A stretch of DNA of 64,000 nt, taken from NCBI RefSeq assembly GCF_001679725.1, contig NZ_CP016282.1, forward strand, positions 3,410,001-3,474,000. The letters are read 5' to 3'. Made by a program: the position numbers and the translations under genes. Below, piece by piece: positions 25,293-32,992 of this stretch (its first letter is position 1; each line of letters opens with the position of its first letter). The DNA is from Cryobacterium arcticum (lineage in GTDB: Bacteria > Actinomycetota > Actinomycetes > Actinomycetales > Microbacteriaceae). The notes under the pieces were generated by a model that was given only the letters and a program-made list of their open reading frames with translations, did no database searches and had not been told where the DNA came from.

Positions 25293-25963
25293 GCGGTCGC
25301 CGGGGCGGCCAGGGCGGCCAGCGCCGCCCCGGCACCCAGCAGGATCACCAGGAGATACCCGGCGCGACCGACGAGGACCTGACCGCGCGGCGTGATCCGG
25401 CCACCCCAGAACGCCCCGGCCGCCACCAGCCCCAACTGCCAAGCGAGCGAGGCGATGGCCACCCCGGCCACGAACGCCGTGGCAGCTGCCGCGCCGCCGG
25501 CCGCAGCCACAGTGGGCCGCAGGGCCGTGGTCAGCGCCGCGAAGTAGAGCAGGGTGGCCGGGTTGACCGCGGTGAGGCCGAGCATCAGCAGGAAGAGCCG
25601 GGCGGGTGCGGGCCGCCGCACACTGCCGCGGCCCGGCTGATGCTCCGGCTGATCCTGACTGACGGTCGGGCGGCGCCGCTCCCGCAGCAGACCGGCCACA
25701 CCGAGCGCCACCAGTACCGCGCCGGCCAGCAGCCCGGCCGCTCCGCCCCACTCCCCCAGCACCGGCGCCACGACCGCCCCGGCGCCCAGCGCGACGATGC
25801 AATACACGCTGTCCACGAGCGCCACCGCAGCAGCGCCGGCCGCGCCCACCACGAACCCACCGGCCACCCCCTGACGCACGAGCAACAGCCCGATGGCGCC
25901 GAGCGGAACGGCCACCCCCAACCCGGCGAGCGCCCCCGCACCGAACAACTCCAGAATCTCCAT
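25289..25963 (-). CDS. LysE/RhtB-family amino-acid exporter
   Basis: The product is about 224 residues with six hydrophobic segments. The N-terminal LGVAVPLGAIGLLLVRQGVAGGFVVGAAGA and mid-protein LFLLMLGLTAVNPATLLYFAAL motifs are those of the LysE family. A charged loop (RERRRPTVSQ through RRPAPAR) sits between the two halves. It is divergent from an Lrp/AsnC-type regulator, the classic exporter/regulator arrangement. ATG 25963 is chosen; a GTG at 25978 is also possible. The exported amino acid is unknown. Confidence 0.83.
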   Translation of the reverse strand: MEILELFGAGALAGLGVAVPLGAIGLLLVRQGVAGGFVVGAAGAAAVALVDSVYCIVALGAGAVVAPVLGEWGGAAGLLAGAVLVALGVAGLLRERRRPTVSQDQPEHQPGRGSVRRPAPARLFLLMLGLTAVNPATLLYFAALTTALRPTVAAAGGAAAATAFVAGVAIASLAWQLGLVAAGAFWGGRITPRGQVLVGRAGYLLVILLGAGAALAALAAPATA

Positions 25964-26031
25964 GGGCCGATCCTGCACCGGCTCCCACGCGGTGACCTAG
26001 ATTTTTGCGGCGGCGCGGCTACACTCGCGGC

Positions 26032-26472
26032 ATGGACAGTCTCGACAGCGAAATCATCGGCATTCTGCGCGAAGATGGCCGCATTTCGTTCAGTGCACTG
26101 GGCGCCGCGGTGGGGCTCAGCACGAACGCCGCGGCGGCCCGGGTGCGCAAACTCGAGGCCAACGGTGTGATCGTGGGATACCGGGCGATCCTGGCCGATG
26201 ACACCCCGCTGGGCGCGCTCGGCCTGGAGGCGTTCATTGACGTGCGGCTGCGCGCCGACGCCGACTCCGAGGCGTTCCTGCACGCCGCCCTGGGCGAGCC
26301 CGAGGTGCGCGACGCAGTGCACGTGACCGGCCCCTACGACTACCTGCTGCACGTGTGGGTCGCCGACACCACACACCTGAACGGCCTGCTGCACCGGCTC
26401 AAGAAGAAGGCCGGCGCGGGCCAGACCCAGACCCGGCTGGCCCTGCGCCCGCCGGCCACCGCGAGGGAGTGA
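26032..26472 (+). CDS. Lrp/AsnC-family transcriptional regulator
   Basis: The product is 146 residues. The helix-turn-helix (MDSLDSEIIGILREDGRISFSALGAAVGLSTNAAAARVRKLEANGVIVGYRAIL) precedes a RAM ligand domain (AFIDVRLRADADSEAF, VTGPYDYLLHVWVADT). It probably senses an amino acid and controls the divergent LysE-type exporter. TACACT lies 6 bases before the ATG with no ribosome site, which suggests a leaderless transcript. Confidence 0.86.
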   Translation: MDSLDSEIIGILREDGRISFSALGAAVGLSTNAAAARVRKLEANGVIVGYRAILADDTPLGALGLEAFIDVRLRADADSEAFLHAALGEPEVRDAVHVTGPYDYLLHVWVADTTHLNGLLHRLKKKAGAGQTQTRLALRPPATARE

Positions 26473-26514
26473 CCCGCGGCCGCTGACACCGCCGCCGCTC
26501 GGTACGCTGGCAGG

Positions 26515-27264
26515 ATGACCGGATTCAGCACCTTTGCCCCGACCCTGGTGGGTGTCGCGGCGTTGGTGCTCTTGACCATTTCGGTGTTGTGGGGAACTCG
26601 CACCCCGCATCCCTTCGCGCCCTCCCTGGCGATCCTCCGCGGGGCGGTGCAGCTGATGCTCATCAGCGTGGTCCTCAGCGGGGTGATCACCAGTCCGCTG
26701 TGGGTGACCGTGGCGCTGCTGGTGATGTTCAGCGTGGCCGCCGTCACCGCCGCCCGTCGTCTCGGCGGGCGCCGCGCCCACCTCGGGCTCGTCGCCTCGG
26801 CGATGGGCGCGGGCATCCTCACGACCCTGCTCATCGTGTTCGTCAGCGGCGCCATCGAATTCTCGCCGCGGTACGCCCTCGCGATCGGCGGCATCGTCAT
26901 CGGCAACGCCATGTCGATCGCGACACTCGCCGGCCGCCGCCTCACCGAGAGCGTCAACGATCACTGGGATGAGGTGGAAGGCTGGATGGCTCTGGGCGCG
27001 ACCCCGCGGCAGTCCACCCTCGACCTGGCGCGCAACGCGGTCTACTCGGCGCTCATCCCGTCCACCGACCAGACGAAGACCACCGGACTCGTCACCCTTC
27101 CCGGCGCTTTCGTCGGGGCCATCTTCGGCGGCGTCTCACCGCTGGAGGCCGGTCGGTTCCAGCTCGTCGTTCTGGCGTCGATCATGGCCGCCGGCTCGAT
27201 CACCGCCGTCGTGGTGGTGCGGATGCTCGCGCCCGTGCGGTTGCGCCCGGCAGCGCTCCGCTGA
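26515..27264 (+). CDS. UPF0014/FetB-type ABC permease
   Basis: The product is 249 residues with about seven transmembrane segments. AILRGAVQLMLISVVLS, ALAIGGIVIGNAMSIATLAGRRL and EGWMALGATPRQSTLDLARNAVYSALIPSTDQTKTTGLVTLPGAFVGAIFGG are UPF0014 (FetB/YbbM) signatures. E. coli FetB with ATPase FetA exports iron under stress. No FetA-like ATPase gene is adjacent here, so the partner is elsewhere or absent. TACGCT lies 8 bases before the ATG, so it may be leaderless. Confidence 0.84.
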   Translation: MTGFSTFAPTLVGVAALVLLTISVLWGTRTPHPFAPSLAILRGAVQLMLISVVLSGVITSPLWVTVALLVMFSVAAVTAARRLGGRRAHLGLVASAMGAGILTTLLIVFVSGAIEFSPRYALAIGGIVIGNAMSIATLAGRRLTESVNDHWDEVEGWMALGATPRQSTLDLARNAVYSALIPSTDQTKTTGLVTLPGAFVGAIFGGVSPLEAGRFQLVVLASIMAAGSITAVVVVRMLAPVRLRPAALR

Positions 27265-27272
27265 GACCGGCC

Positions 27273-28016
27273 ATGTCCCTCTCCTTCCGCCAGTCCCCCG
27301 GCACCCGGGTGGGTGTATCGATCGCCGTGGCGACCGGGCTGTACGGCATCTCCTTCGGCGCGCTGTCGGTCGCGTCGGGCCTCGACGTCTGGCAGACCGC
27401 CGCGCTGAGCCTGCTGCTGTTCACCGGCGGCTCGCAGTTCGCGTTCATCGGGGTCATCGCCGGCGGCGGCACCCCGGTGGCCGCGGCGAGCGCGGCCGCG
27501 CTGCTGGGCATCCGCAATGCCGTGTACGGGATGCAGATGAACGTTCTGCTGCATCCGCGGGGCTGGCGCCGGTTCGCCGCCGCGCACGTGACCATCGACG
27601 AGTCCCTCGCCACCAGCACCGGGCAAACCGACCCGCTCGAGCAGAAGCGCGGCTTCTGGGTCGCCGGCGTCGGGGTCTTCGTGCTCTGGAACCTGTTCAC
27701 CCTGGTCGGGGCGCTCGCCGGCGACGCGCTGGGCGACCCCAAACAGTGGGGCCTCGACGGGGCCGCGGTCGCCGCCTTTCTCGGCCTGCTCTGGCCCCGG
27801 TTGCGGTCACGCGATGCCGGCGCCATCGCCGTGGTCTGCGCACTGGCCACCCTGCTCGCCGTGCCGTTCGTGCCGCCGGGCATCCCGATCCTCGTGGCCG
27901 CCGTCGTGGCCGGACTCATCGGCTGGTTCGGCTACCGGGACGCCCCGCCCGGCGAGGGTCTGGAGCCCGACGTCGACCCGTACCCGCACAATGACGGACG
28001 GGGCGTTCCGTCATGA
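27273..28016 (+). CDS. azlC: AzlC-family branched-chain amino-acid exporter subunit
   Basis: The product is 247 residues with several membrane helices. GISFGALSVASGLDVWQTAALSLLLFTGGSQFAFIGVIAGGGTPVAAASAALLGIRNAVYGMQMN is the AzlC/YgaZ signature. With the small AzlD partner it would export branched-chain amino acids or similar compounds. It starts 9 bases after the fetB-like stop, and its last codons overlap azlD by four bases (ATGA). The C-terminal tail is Asp/Pro-rich. Confidence 0.87.
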   Translation: MSLSFRQSPGTRVGVSIAVATGLYGISFGALSVASGLDVWQTAALSLLLFTGGSQFAFIGVIAGGGTPVAAASAAALLGIRNAVYGMQMNVLLHPRGWRRFAAAHVTIDESLATSTGQTDPLEQKRGFWVAGVGVFVLWNLFTLVGALAGDALGDPKQWGLDGAAVAAFLGLLWPRLRSRDAGAIAVVCALATLLAVPFVPPGIPILVAAVVAGLIGWFGYRDAPPGEGLEPDVDPYPHNDGRGVPS

Positions 28017-28324
28017 CGCTCTGGTTCTGGATCGTGGTGGCCTGCGTCGCCGGGTTCCTCACTAAGCTGCTCGGCTATCTGGTGCCCCGCAACTGGCTGA
28101 CCAACCCGCGCGTCGCCCGGGTGGCCGGCACCCTGACGATCGGGCTGCTGGCCTCACTCACCGTGGCCAATGCCGTGGCGTCGGGTCAGGCGCTGGTGTT
28201 GGATTCCCGGCTGGGCGCTCTGGCTGCCGCGGCCGTGGCGCTCTGGCTCAAGGCGCCGTTCCTGGTGGTCGTGATCGTGGGTGCCGCCGCCGCGGCCGGG
28301 CTGCGGCTGCTCGGGATGCCGTAG
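28013..28324 (+). CDS. azlD: AzlD-family small membrane subunit
   Basis: The product is 103 residues with about three hydrophobic helices (FWIVVACVAGFLTKLLGYLVP, GTLTIGLLASLTVANAV, APFLVVVIVGAAAAAGLRLLG). It matches the small AzlD/YgaH partner of AzlC in size and position. ATG 28013 overlaps the azlC stop by four bases, indicating coupled translation of a two-subunit transporter. Confidence 0.85.
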   Translation: MTLWFWIVVACVAGFLTKLLGYLVPRNWLTNPRVARVAGTLTIGLLASLTVANAVASGQALVLDSRLGALAAAAVALWLKAPFLVVVIVGAAAAAGLRLLGMP

Positions 28325-28439
28325 CCGCCCGCTGCTCGGCCGTGGGGTGCCACGACAGGGCACCCCTCGCTGCGCCGGCGGGCTTCCTGGTGAGCGATGC
28401 TAGATATCCCGCATTCGATTTAGAGATTTCTGGAGACCC

Positions 28440-29483
28440 ATGCTCACCGTCACCGCCTATGCGGCGCCGTCTGCGACCGCGCCCCTCGTCAAGACCACCA
28501 TCGAGCGACGGGAGCTCGGCCCGGCCGACGTTCTCATCGACGTCAAGTACTCCGGCATCTGCCACTCCGACATCCACACGGTCCGCGGCGAATGGGGCCC
28601 CATCCAGTACCCGCAGGTCGTCGGCCACGAGATCGTGGGCATCGTCTCCGCCGTGGGTTCCGACGTGAGCCTGCACCAGGTCGGCGACCGGGTGGGTGTG
28701 GGCTGCATGGTGAACTCCTGCCGCGAGTGCGAGAACTGCCTGGCCGGTGAGGAGCAGTACTGCCTCCGCGGCAACACCGGCACCTACGCCAGCGTTGACC
28801 GCGACGGCACCATCACCCAGGGCGGCTACGCCACACACATCGTCGTGGTCGAAGACTTCGTGCTCAAGGTTCCCGAGAGCATTCCGTTCGAGGCCGCGGC
28901 ACCGCTGCTCTGCGCGGGCATCACCACCTACTCGCCCCTGGCGCACTGGAAGGCCGGCCCAGGCCGCAAGGTCGCCGTGGTGGGCATGGGCGGCCTCGGC
29001 CACATGGCCGTGAAGATCGCCCACGCCATGGGCGCCGAAGTCACCGTGCTCTCGCAGAGCCTGAGCAAGCAGGAGGACGGCCTGCGCCTGGGCGCCGACC
29101 ACTACTACGCCACGAGCGACCCGGCCACCTTCGAGACCCTCGCGAACACATTCGACCTCATCATCAACTCGGTGAGCGCCTCCATCGACATCAACGCCTA
29201 CCTGTCGCTGCTGCGCCTGGACGGCACCCTGGTGAGCGTCGGCGCCCCGCCCGAGCCGCTCCCGGTGCAGGTGTTCAGCCTGTTCGGCAACCGTCGTTCC
29301 TTCGCCGGATCCGGAATCGGCAGCATCCACGAGACCCAGGAAATGCTCGACTTCTGCGCCGAGCACGGCATCGCGCCCGAGACCGAGCTCGTGGCGGCCG
29401 ACTACATCAACGAGGCGTACGAGCGAGTGCTGGCGTCGGATGTGCGCTACCGCTTCGTGATCGACGTCGCGACCATGGCCTGA
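28440..29483 (+). CDS. Zinc-dependent NAD(P) alcohol dehydrogenase (cinnamyl/AdhC type)
   Basis: The product is 347 residues, a medium-chain dehydrogenase. [30 protein letters not shown] carries the catalytic zinc Cys and [24 protein letters not shown] the four structural zinc Cys, and [24 protein letters not shown] the NADP-binding GxGGxG. It resembles YahK/CAD-type aldehyde reductases. TGGAGA precedes the ATG. A long hairpin follows the stop. It appears monocistronic; the natural substrate is unknown. Confidence 0.88.
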   Translation: MLTVTAYAAPSATAPLVKTTIERRELGPADVLIDVKYSGICHSDIHTVRGEWGPIQYPQVVGHEIVGIVSAVGSDVSLHQVGDRVGVGCMVNSCRECENCLAGEEQYCLRGNTGTYASVDRDGTITQGGYATHIVVVEDFVLKVPESIPFEAAAPLLCAGITTYSPLAHWKAGPGRKVAVVGMGGLGHMAVKIAHAMGAEVTVLSQSLSKQEDGLRLGADHYYATSDPATFETLANTFDLIINSVSASIDINAYLSLLRLDGTLVSVGAPPEPLPVQVFSLFGNRRSFAGSGIGSIHETQEMLDFCAEHGIAPETELVAADYINEAYERVLASDVRYRFVIDVATMA

Positions 29484-29811
29484 CCCGGCCGGATAACCGC
29501 AGAAGGCGCCGTCCCAGGCCGATTAGTCGACCGGGGCCGGCGCCTTCTCCTGTTCGTTGACGGCGATTGTTGAGCGCGTGGCCTGCCAAACCCCCGGTTG
29601 TGTTAGTGTTGGTAGTTGCGCGTCGATCTTTATCACGATTCGACCCCTCCGCTGCCCCAATCCATGGCCGGAGCCGCACACCCTCCGATCGGGTCCATCC
29701 CCATTCGGAACCACTCGACCGGAATACCGGTCGGTCATTCACGCTGCAGAATTTCGGCGTGCGCAAAGTTGCGCGCCGCCTTCACACGTCACAACGAAAA
29801 GTTTGCTTCAC
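29484..29811. other. Gene-free stretch after the alcohol dehydrogenase
   Basis: No gene is supported in these 328 bases. The first 65 hold the hairpin at 29501-29548. The rest is less GC-rich than its surroundings and probably carries the promoter and leader of the small sigma-4-like gene. No confident -35/-10 pair is seen. Confidence 0.5.
29501..29548 (+). terminator. Hairpin terminator after alcohol dehydrogenase gene
   Basis: AGAAGGCGCCG (29501-29511) pairs perfectly with CGGCGCCTTCT (29538-29548), giving an 11-bp stem with a 26-base loop. A weak pyrimidine run (CCTGTTC) follows. It begins 18 bases after the stop codon. Confidence 0.6.
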
Positions 29812-30021
29812 ATGTTTACTCCCACCATCAACCTCGACAACGCCACGGATGCCATCGACACCCTGGCTCCCGAACACCGCCAGGCGATTCACCTGGCCTA
29901 CTACGCCGGCTTCAACAACGATCAGGTCGCCAACCTGCTCGGGGTAAGCGTCGACGTCGCCGACTCCCGCCTCAGCGAGGGGCTCACCCACCTCCGCGAA
30001 GCGCTGCGCGTCGCCGCCTGA
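29812..30021 (+). CDS. Orphan sigma-70 region 4-like helix-turn-helix protein
   Basis: The product is 69 residues and is essentially one domain: LAPEHRQAIHLAYYAGFNNDQVANLLGVSVDVADSRLSEGLTHLREAL. This follows the sigma-70 region 4 pattern (L-x-x-x-x-R-x-x-x-x-L-x-Y-x-x-G, then the HTH and L-x-x-L-R-x-A-L). Region 2 and the core-binding parts of a sigma factor are absent, and no such gene lies beside it. The ATG has only a weak upstream GAAAAG. It may act as a DNA-binding or anti-/co-sigma peptide; that is inference. Confidence 0.6.
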   Translation: MFTPTINLDNATDAIDTLAPEHRQAIHLAYYAGFNNDQVANLLGVSVDVADSRLSEGLTHLREALRVAA

Positions 30022-30058
30022 TCTTCCCGTTCCGTCCCGCCGCGTCTACAGTCGGCGT

Positions 30059-31270
30059 ATGACGGACCGTGCACCCGAGCATCATCGTGTCGTGATCATC
30101 GGCGGCGGCAACGCCGGCCTGTCGGTCGCCGGCCGGCTGCGCCGAGAGGGCATCGACGACATCGTCGTGGTGGAACCCCGCGAGCACCATCTCTACCAGC
30201 CGCTGTTCTCGCACATCGCCGGCGGAACCGCCCGCGCTGGTCTGGCGATGCGTCCGCAGGCCGCCGTGACGCCCCGCGGCATCCGTTGGGTGCAGGACCG
30301 CGCGACCGACATCCGGCCGGACTGCGACTCTGTACAGCTGGGCTCCGGCCGCACACTGCGGTACGACCAGCTCGTGGTCTGCCCGGGGATCCAGAAGGAC
30401 TGGAACAGCGTGCCCGGGCTGGCCGCCGCCATGGCCTCGCCCGCTGGGGCGTCCAATTTCGAGTTAGACCTCGCGGTCAAGGCGTCCAGGCTGCTGCGCG
30501 ACCTGCGCCGCGGCACGGTGGTCTTCACCCAGCCGGCCGGCCCCGCCAGCTGCGCCGGCGCCGCGCAGAAGCCCATGTACCTGGCCTGCGACTACTGGCG
30601 CACCATCGGCGTCCTGGCCGACATCCGCGTGGTGCTGGTCCTGCCGGACCCGACGCTCTTCGGGATTCCCCTGATCGACGAGGAGCTGGAGCGCACGATC
30701 GCCGAATACGGCATCGAGGTCAAGCTCCAGTCCGAGCTGCTCGAGGTGGATGCCGACGCCCGGAGTGTCGTCATCGGAAGGGCCGACGGCAGTGTGCGGG
30801 AGCACCTCGCCTATGACGTCCTGCACGCCGTTCCGCCCCAGTCGGCGCCGGACTGGCTGAAGGCCACCCCGCTGCCGGCGCCCACCGATTCGCGGGGCTT
30901 CGTCGAGGTCGACCCGGAGACCCTGCGTCACACGAGGTTTCCCAATGTCTGGGCGCTCGGCGACGCGGCGGCCACCCGCAACTCCAAGTCCGGCGGCGCC
31001 CTGCGCAAGCAGACCCTGGCGCTCGCGAAGAACCTGTCCGCGGTGCTGAACGGCAAGCCCCTGGCGAAGAGGTACACCGGCTACTCCGTCTGTCCCTTCA
31101 CGGTGTCGCGGGGAACCGTGGTCTTCGCCGAATTCGACGACAGCTACCAGCCCCAGCCCACGATCCCTTTCTGGACGGGTCTGGCCCGTGAACGCCGACT
31201 CACCTGGGTCTTCGACCGGCACATTCTGCCCTGGGTCTACTGGAACCTGATCCTCAAGGGGCGCGCCTAG
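30059..31270 (+). CDS. FAD-dependent oxidoreductase, sulfide:quinone reductase-like
   Basis: The product is 403 residues. It has an N-terminal FAD motif (RVVIIGGGNAGLSVAGRLRREG), HHLYQPLF, SCAGAAQKPMYLACDYWR (Cys in the position of a redox Cys in type II SQR), PNVWALGDAAATRNSKSGGALRKQ (FAD-binding GD), and GYSVCPFTVSRGTVVFAEFD with a second conserved Cys. This pattern fits type II sulfide:quinone oxidoreductase rather than NDH-2. The last ~20 residues are hydrophobic. CTACAGT lies just before the ATG with no ribosome site, suggesting a leaderless mRNA. Confidence 0.78.
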   Translation: MTDRAPEHHRVVIIGGGNAGLSVAGRLRREGIDDIVVVEPREHHLYQPLFSHIAGGTARAGLAMRPQAAVTPRGIRWVQDRATDIRPDCDSVQLGSGRTLRYDQLVVCPGIQKDWNSVPGLAAAMASPAGASNFELDLAVKASRLLRDLRRGTVVFTQPAGPASCAGAAQKPMYLACDYWRTIGVLADIRVVLVLPDPTLFGIPLIDEELERTIAEYGIEVKLQSELLEVDADARSVVIGRADGSVREHLAYDVLHAVPPQSAPDWLKATPLPAPTDSRGFVEVDPETLRHTRFPNVWALGDAAATRNSKSGGALRKQTLALAKNLSAVLNGKPLAKRYTGYSVCPFTVSRGTVVFAEFDDSYQPQPTIPFWTGLARERRLTWVFDRHILPWVYWNLILKGRA

Positions 31271-31331
31271 CCCGGGTCAGCGCGCCGGAAGCCGTCCGCC
31301 GGGCCGGCCTGACACCGCCTAGCCTGGGGAC

Positions 31332-32111
31332 ATGAACAGTATCGTTCCGCCCCAAATCGCTGTGGTCACAGGAGTGGGCCGGCGCCGGTCGATCGGAGCG
31401 AGCCTGGCGCTCGGTCTCGCCCAGGACGGCTGGGACCTCGCCCTGAACTACTGGCGGCCCTACGACGACCGGCTCGGCTACGAGCGCAGCGCCGACGACC
31501 CCGAAGCCGTCGCCGACGAGTGCCGTGCCCTCGGTGTGCGAGTCGAACTCGTCCCCGGCGACCTTAGCGACCCCGATGTGCCCGCCGCGCTCCTGGCTGC
31601 GGCACGGGCCCTCGGTCCGGTCACGGGCCTGGTGATGTCGCACTGCGAATCGGTGGACAGCTCGATACTCGACACGGAAGTCTCGGCCTGGGACCGGCAC
31701 TTCGCCGTGAACGCCCGCGCGACCTGGCTGCTCATCAAGGCTTTCGCCGAGCAGTTGCCGGCCTCCGTGATACCGGGCACCGTCGGCGGCCGGATCGTGG
31801 CCCTCACCAGTGACCACACCGTGAACAACCTGCCCTACGGCGCCAGCAAGGGAGCGCTCGACCGCATCGTGATCGCCGCCGCCGGGGAGCTGGCCGTCCG
31901 CGGCGTGCGCGCGAACGTGATCAACCCCGGCCCCATCGACACCGGTTGGATGGACGACACGGTGCGCGTGTGGGCGACGGCCGAGACAGCGGCCGGCCGA
32001 CTCGGCACCCCGCACGACACGGCGAACCTCGTGCGATTCCTGTTCTCCGAGCCGGGCTCGTGGATCAACGGTCAGCTGTTGAACAGCAACGGCGGCTTCA
32101 AGCTCGGTTGA
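31332..32111 (+). CDS. Short-chain dehydrogenase/reductase (SDR)
   Basis: The product is 259 residues. It begins AVVTGVGRRRSIGASLALGLAQDGWDLALNYW, a nucleotide-binding glycine-rich loop, and ends with LGTPHDTANLVRFLFSEPGSWINGQLLNSNGGFKLG, typical of FabG-like SDRs. The catalytic Tyr-x-x-x-Lys is present as YGASK within NNLPYGASKGALDR. The substrate is unknown. TAGCCT lies 8 bases before the ATG without a ribosome site. It converges on the GntR gene. Confidence 0.82.
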   Translation: MNSIVPPQIAVVTGVGRRRSIGASLALGLAQDGWDLALNYWRPYDDRLGYERSADDPEAVADECRALGVRVELVPGDLSDPDVPAALLAAARALGPVTGLVMSHCESVDSSILDTEVSAWDRHFAVNARATWLLIKAFAEQLPASVIPGTVGGRIVALTSDHTVNNLPYGASKGALDRIVIAAAGELAVRGVRANVINPGPIDTGWMDDTVRVWATAETAAGRLGTPHDTANLVRFLFSEPGSWINGQLLNSNGGFKLG

Positions 32112-32146
32112 GGAAGGGTCATCCCAGGCAGATCGCCCGGGCGACG

Positions 32147-32860
32147 TTACGCCGTCGCAGCGGAGATCGACTTCTGCAGGGGGCGGTAGTGCTCGACCAC
32201 CGCTTTTCGATAGCCCTCAACGTCGCCCCGCAGCGCGGCTGCGAGCATATCGCCGTGGGCTTCGGCCGTGTGTCTGATGTCCGCAGGCATGGCGATTCCC
32301 AGCTGAGGAATTACGGCGGTGTGGATATCCCAGAAGGCGCCCACCAACTGCACGGCCAGCCGGTTGCCGGTGACGGCGAACAGCTTGGTGTGAAAAGCCC
32401 GGTCGGCCTCGAGGAACCCTTCGCCGCGGGATGCCTTGTCGATCATTTCGTCCACGAGCGCCGCCAGCTCCGTCGAGTCTGCTTCAAGGGCGCCGTTCAC
32501 AATGACGTCGGCCATGGCGAGGTCCAGGGCGAGCCGCACGTCGACGACCTCGCGGAGGGCCGCCAGCGATCCCTCCGGTGACAACACACCGCGGAACACG
32601 AGCGCCTCGACCATGGGGTCCAGCGACATGGCGCCGACATAGGTTCCGTGCCCGTGGCGTACGTCGACGATGTCAAGGGTCGCGAGAGTCCTGATCGCCT
32701 CGCGCACTGACGAGCGGGACACGTCGAGGGTCTCGCAGAGTTCGGGTTCGGTCGGCAGCAGGTCACCCGGCTTGAGATTTCGGGTGAGGATCAATTTCTT
32801 GATCTCGTCGGCCGCGGTAGAACGCCGCATCCGCGACGTGTGCTTGTCGATCTGTGACAT
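32147..32860 (-). CDS. GntR/FadR-family regulator of the sialic-acid operon
   Basis: The product is 237 residues. The N-terminal winged helix (RRSTAADEIKKLILTRNLKPGDLLPTEPELCETLDVSRSSVREAIRTLATLDIVDVRHGHGTYV) precedes an FCD helical ligand domain (REVVDVRLALDLAMADV, EADRAFHTKLFAVTGN, EAHGDMLAALRGD), with the Asp/His pattern of metal-binding FCD proteins. It is divergent from the nan operon and plays the NanR role by position. ATG 32860 has GGAG 5 bases upstream. Confidence 0.87.
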   Translation of the reverse strand: MSQIDKHTSRMRRSTAADEIKKLILTRNLKPGDLLPTEPELCETLDVSRSSVREAIRTLATLDIVDVRHGHGTYVGAMSLDPMVEALVFRGVLSPEGSLAALREVVDVRLALDLAMADVIVNGALEADSTELAALVDEMIDKASRGEGFLEADRAFHTKLFAVTGNRLAVQLVGAFWDIHTAVIPQLGIAMPADIRHTAEAHGDMLAAALRGDVEGYRKAVVEHYRPLQKSISAATA

Positions 32861-32910
32861 CCAGTCTCCGTCCCCTCGGTTTCCCCGACGTGACAATTTG
32901 GTTTCCACCA

Positions 32911-32958
32911 TTGCGTCGGGGCCGAACTTGTGTCTACAGTACATCAGACGTCAGATGT
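32911..32958 (+). promoter_or_regulatory. Promoter and operator of the nan operon
   Basis: A -35-like TTGCGT (32911-32916) and -10-like TACAGT (32935-32940) are 18 bases apart. Directly after the -10, at 32941-32958, is ACATCAGACGTCAGATGT, an 18-bp palindrome with only one mismatched pair. The predicted transcription start is inside it. The placement is that of a repressor site, most simply for the divergent FadR-type protein. Confidence 0.72.
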
Positions 32959-32992
32959 CCTGCAATGCTTTCCCGTCCCTCTTGGAGAACTC

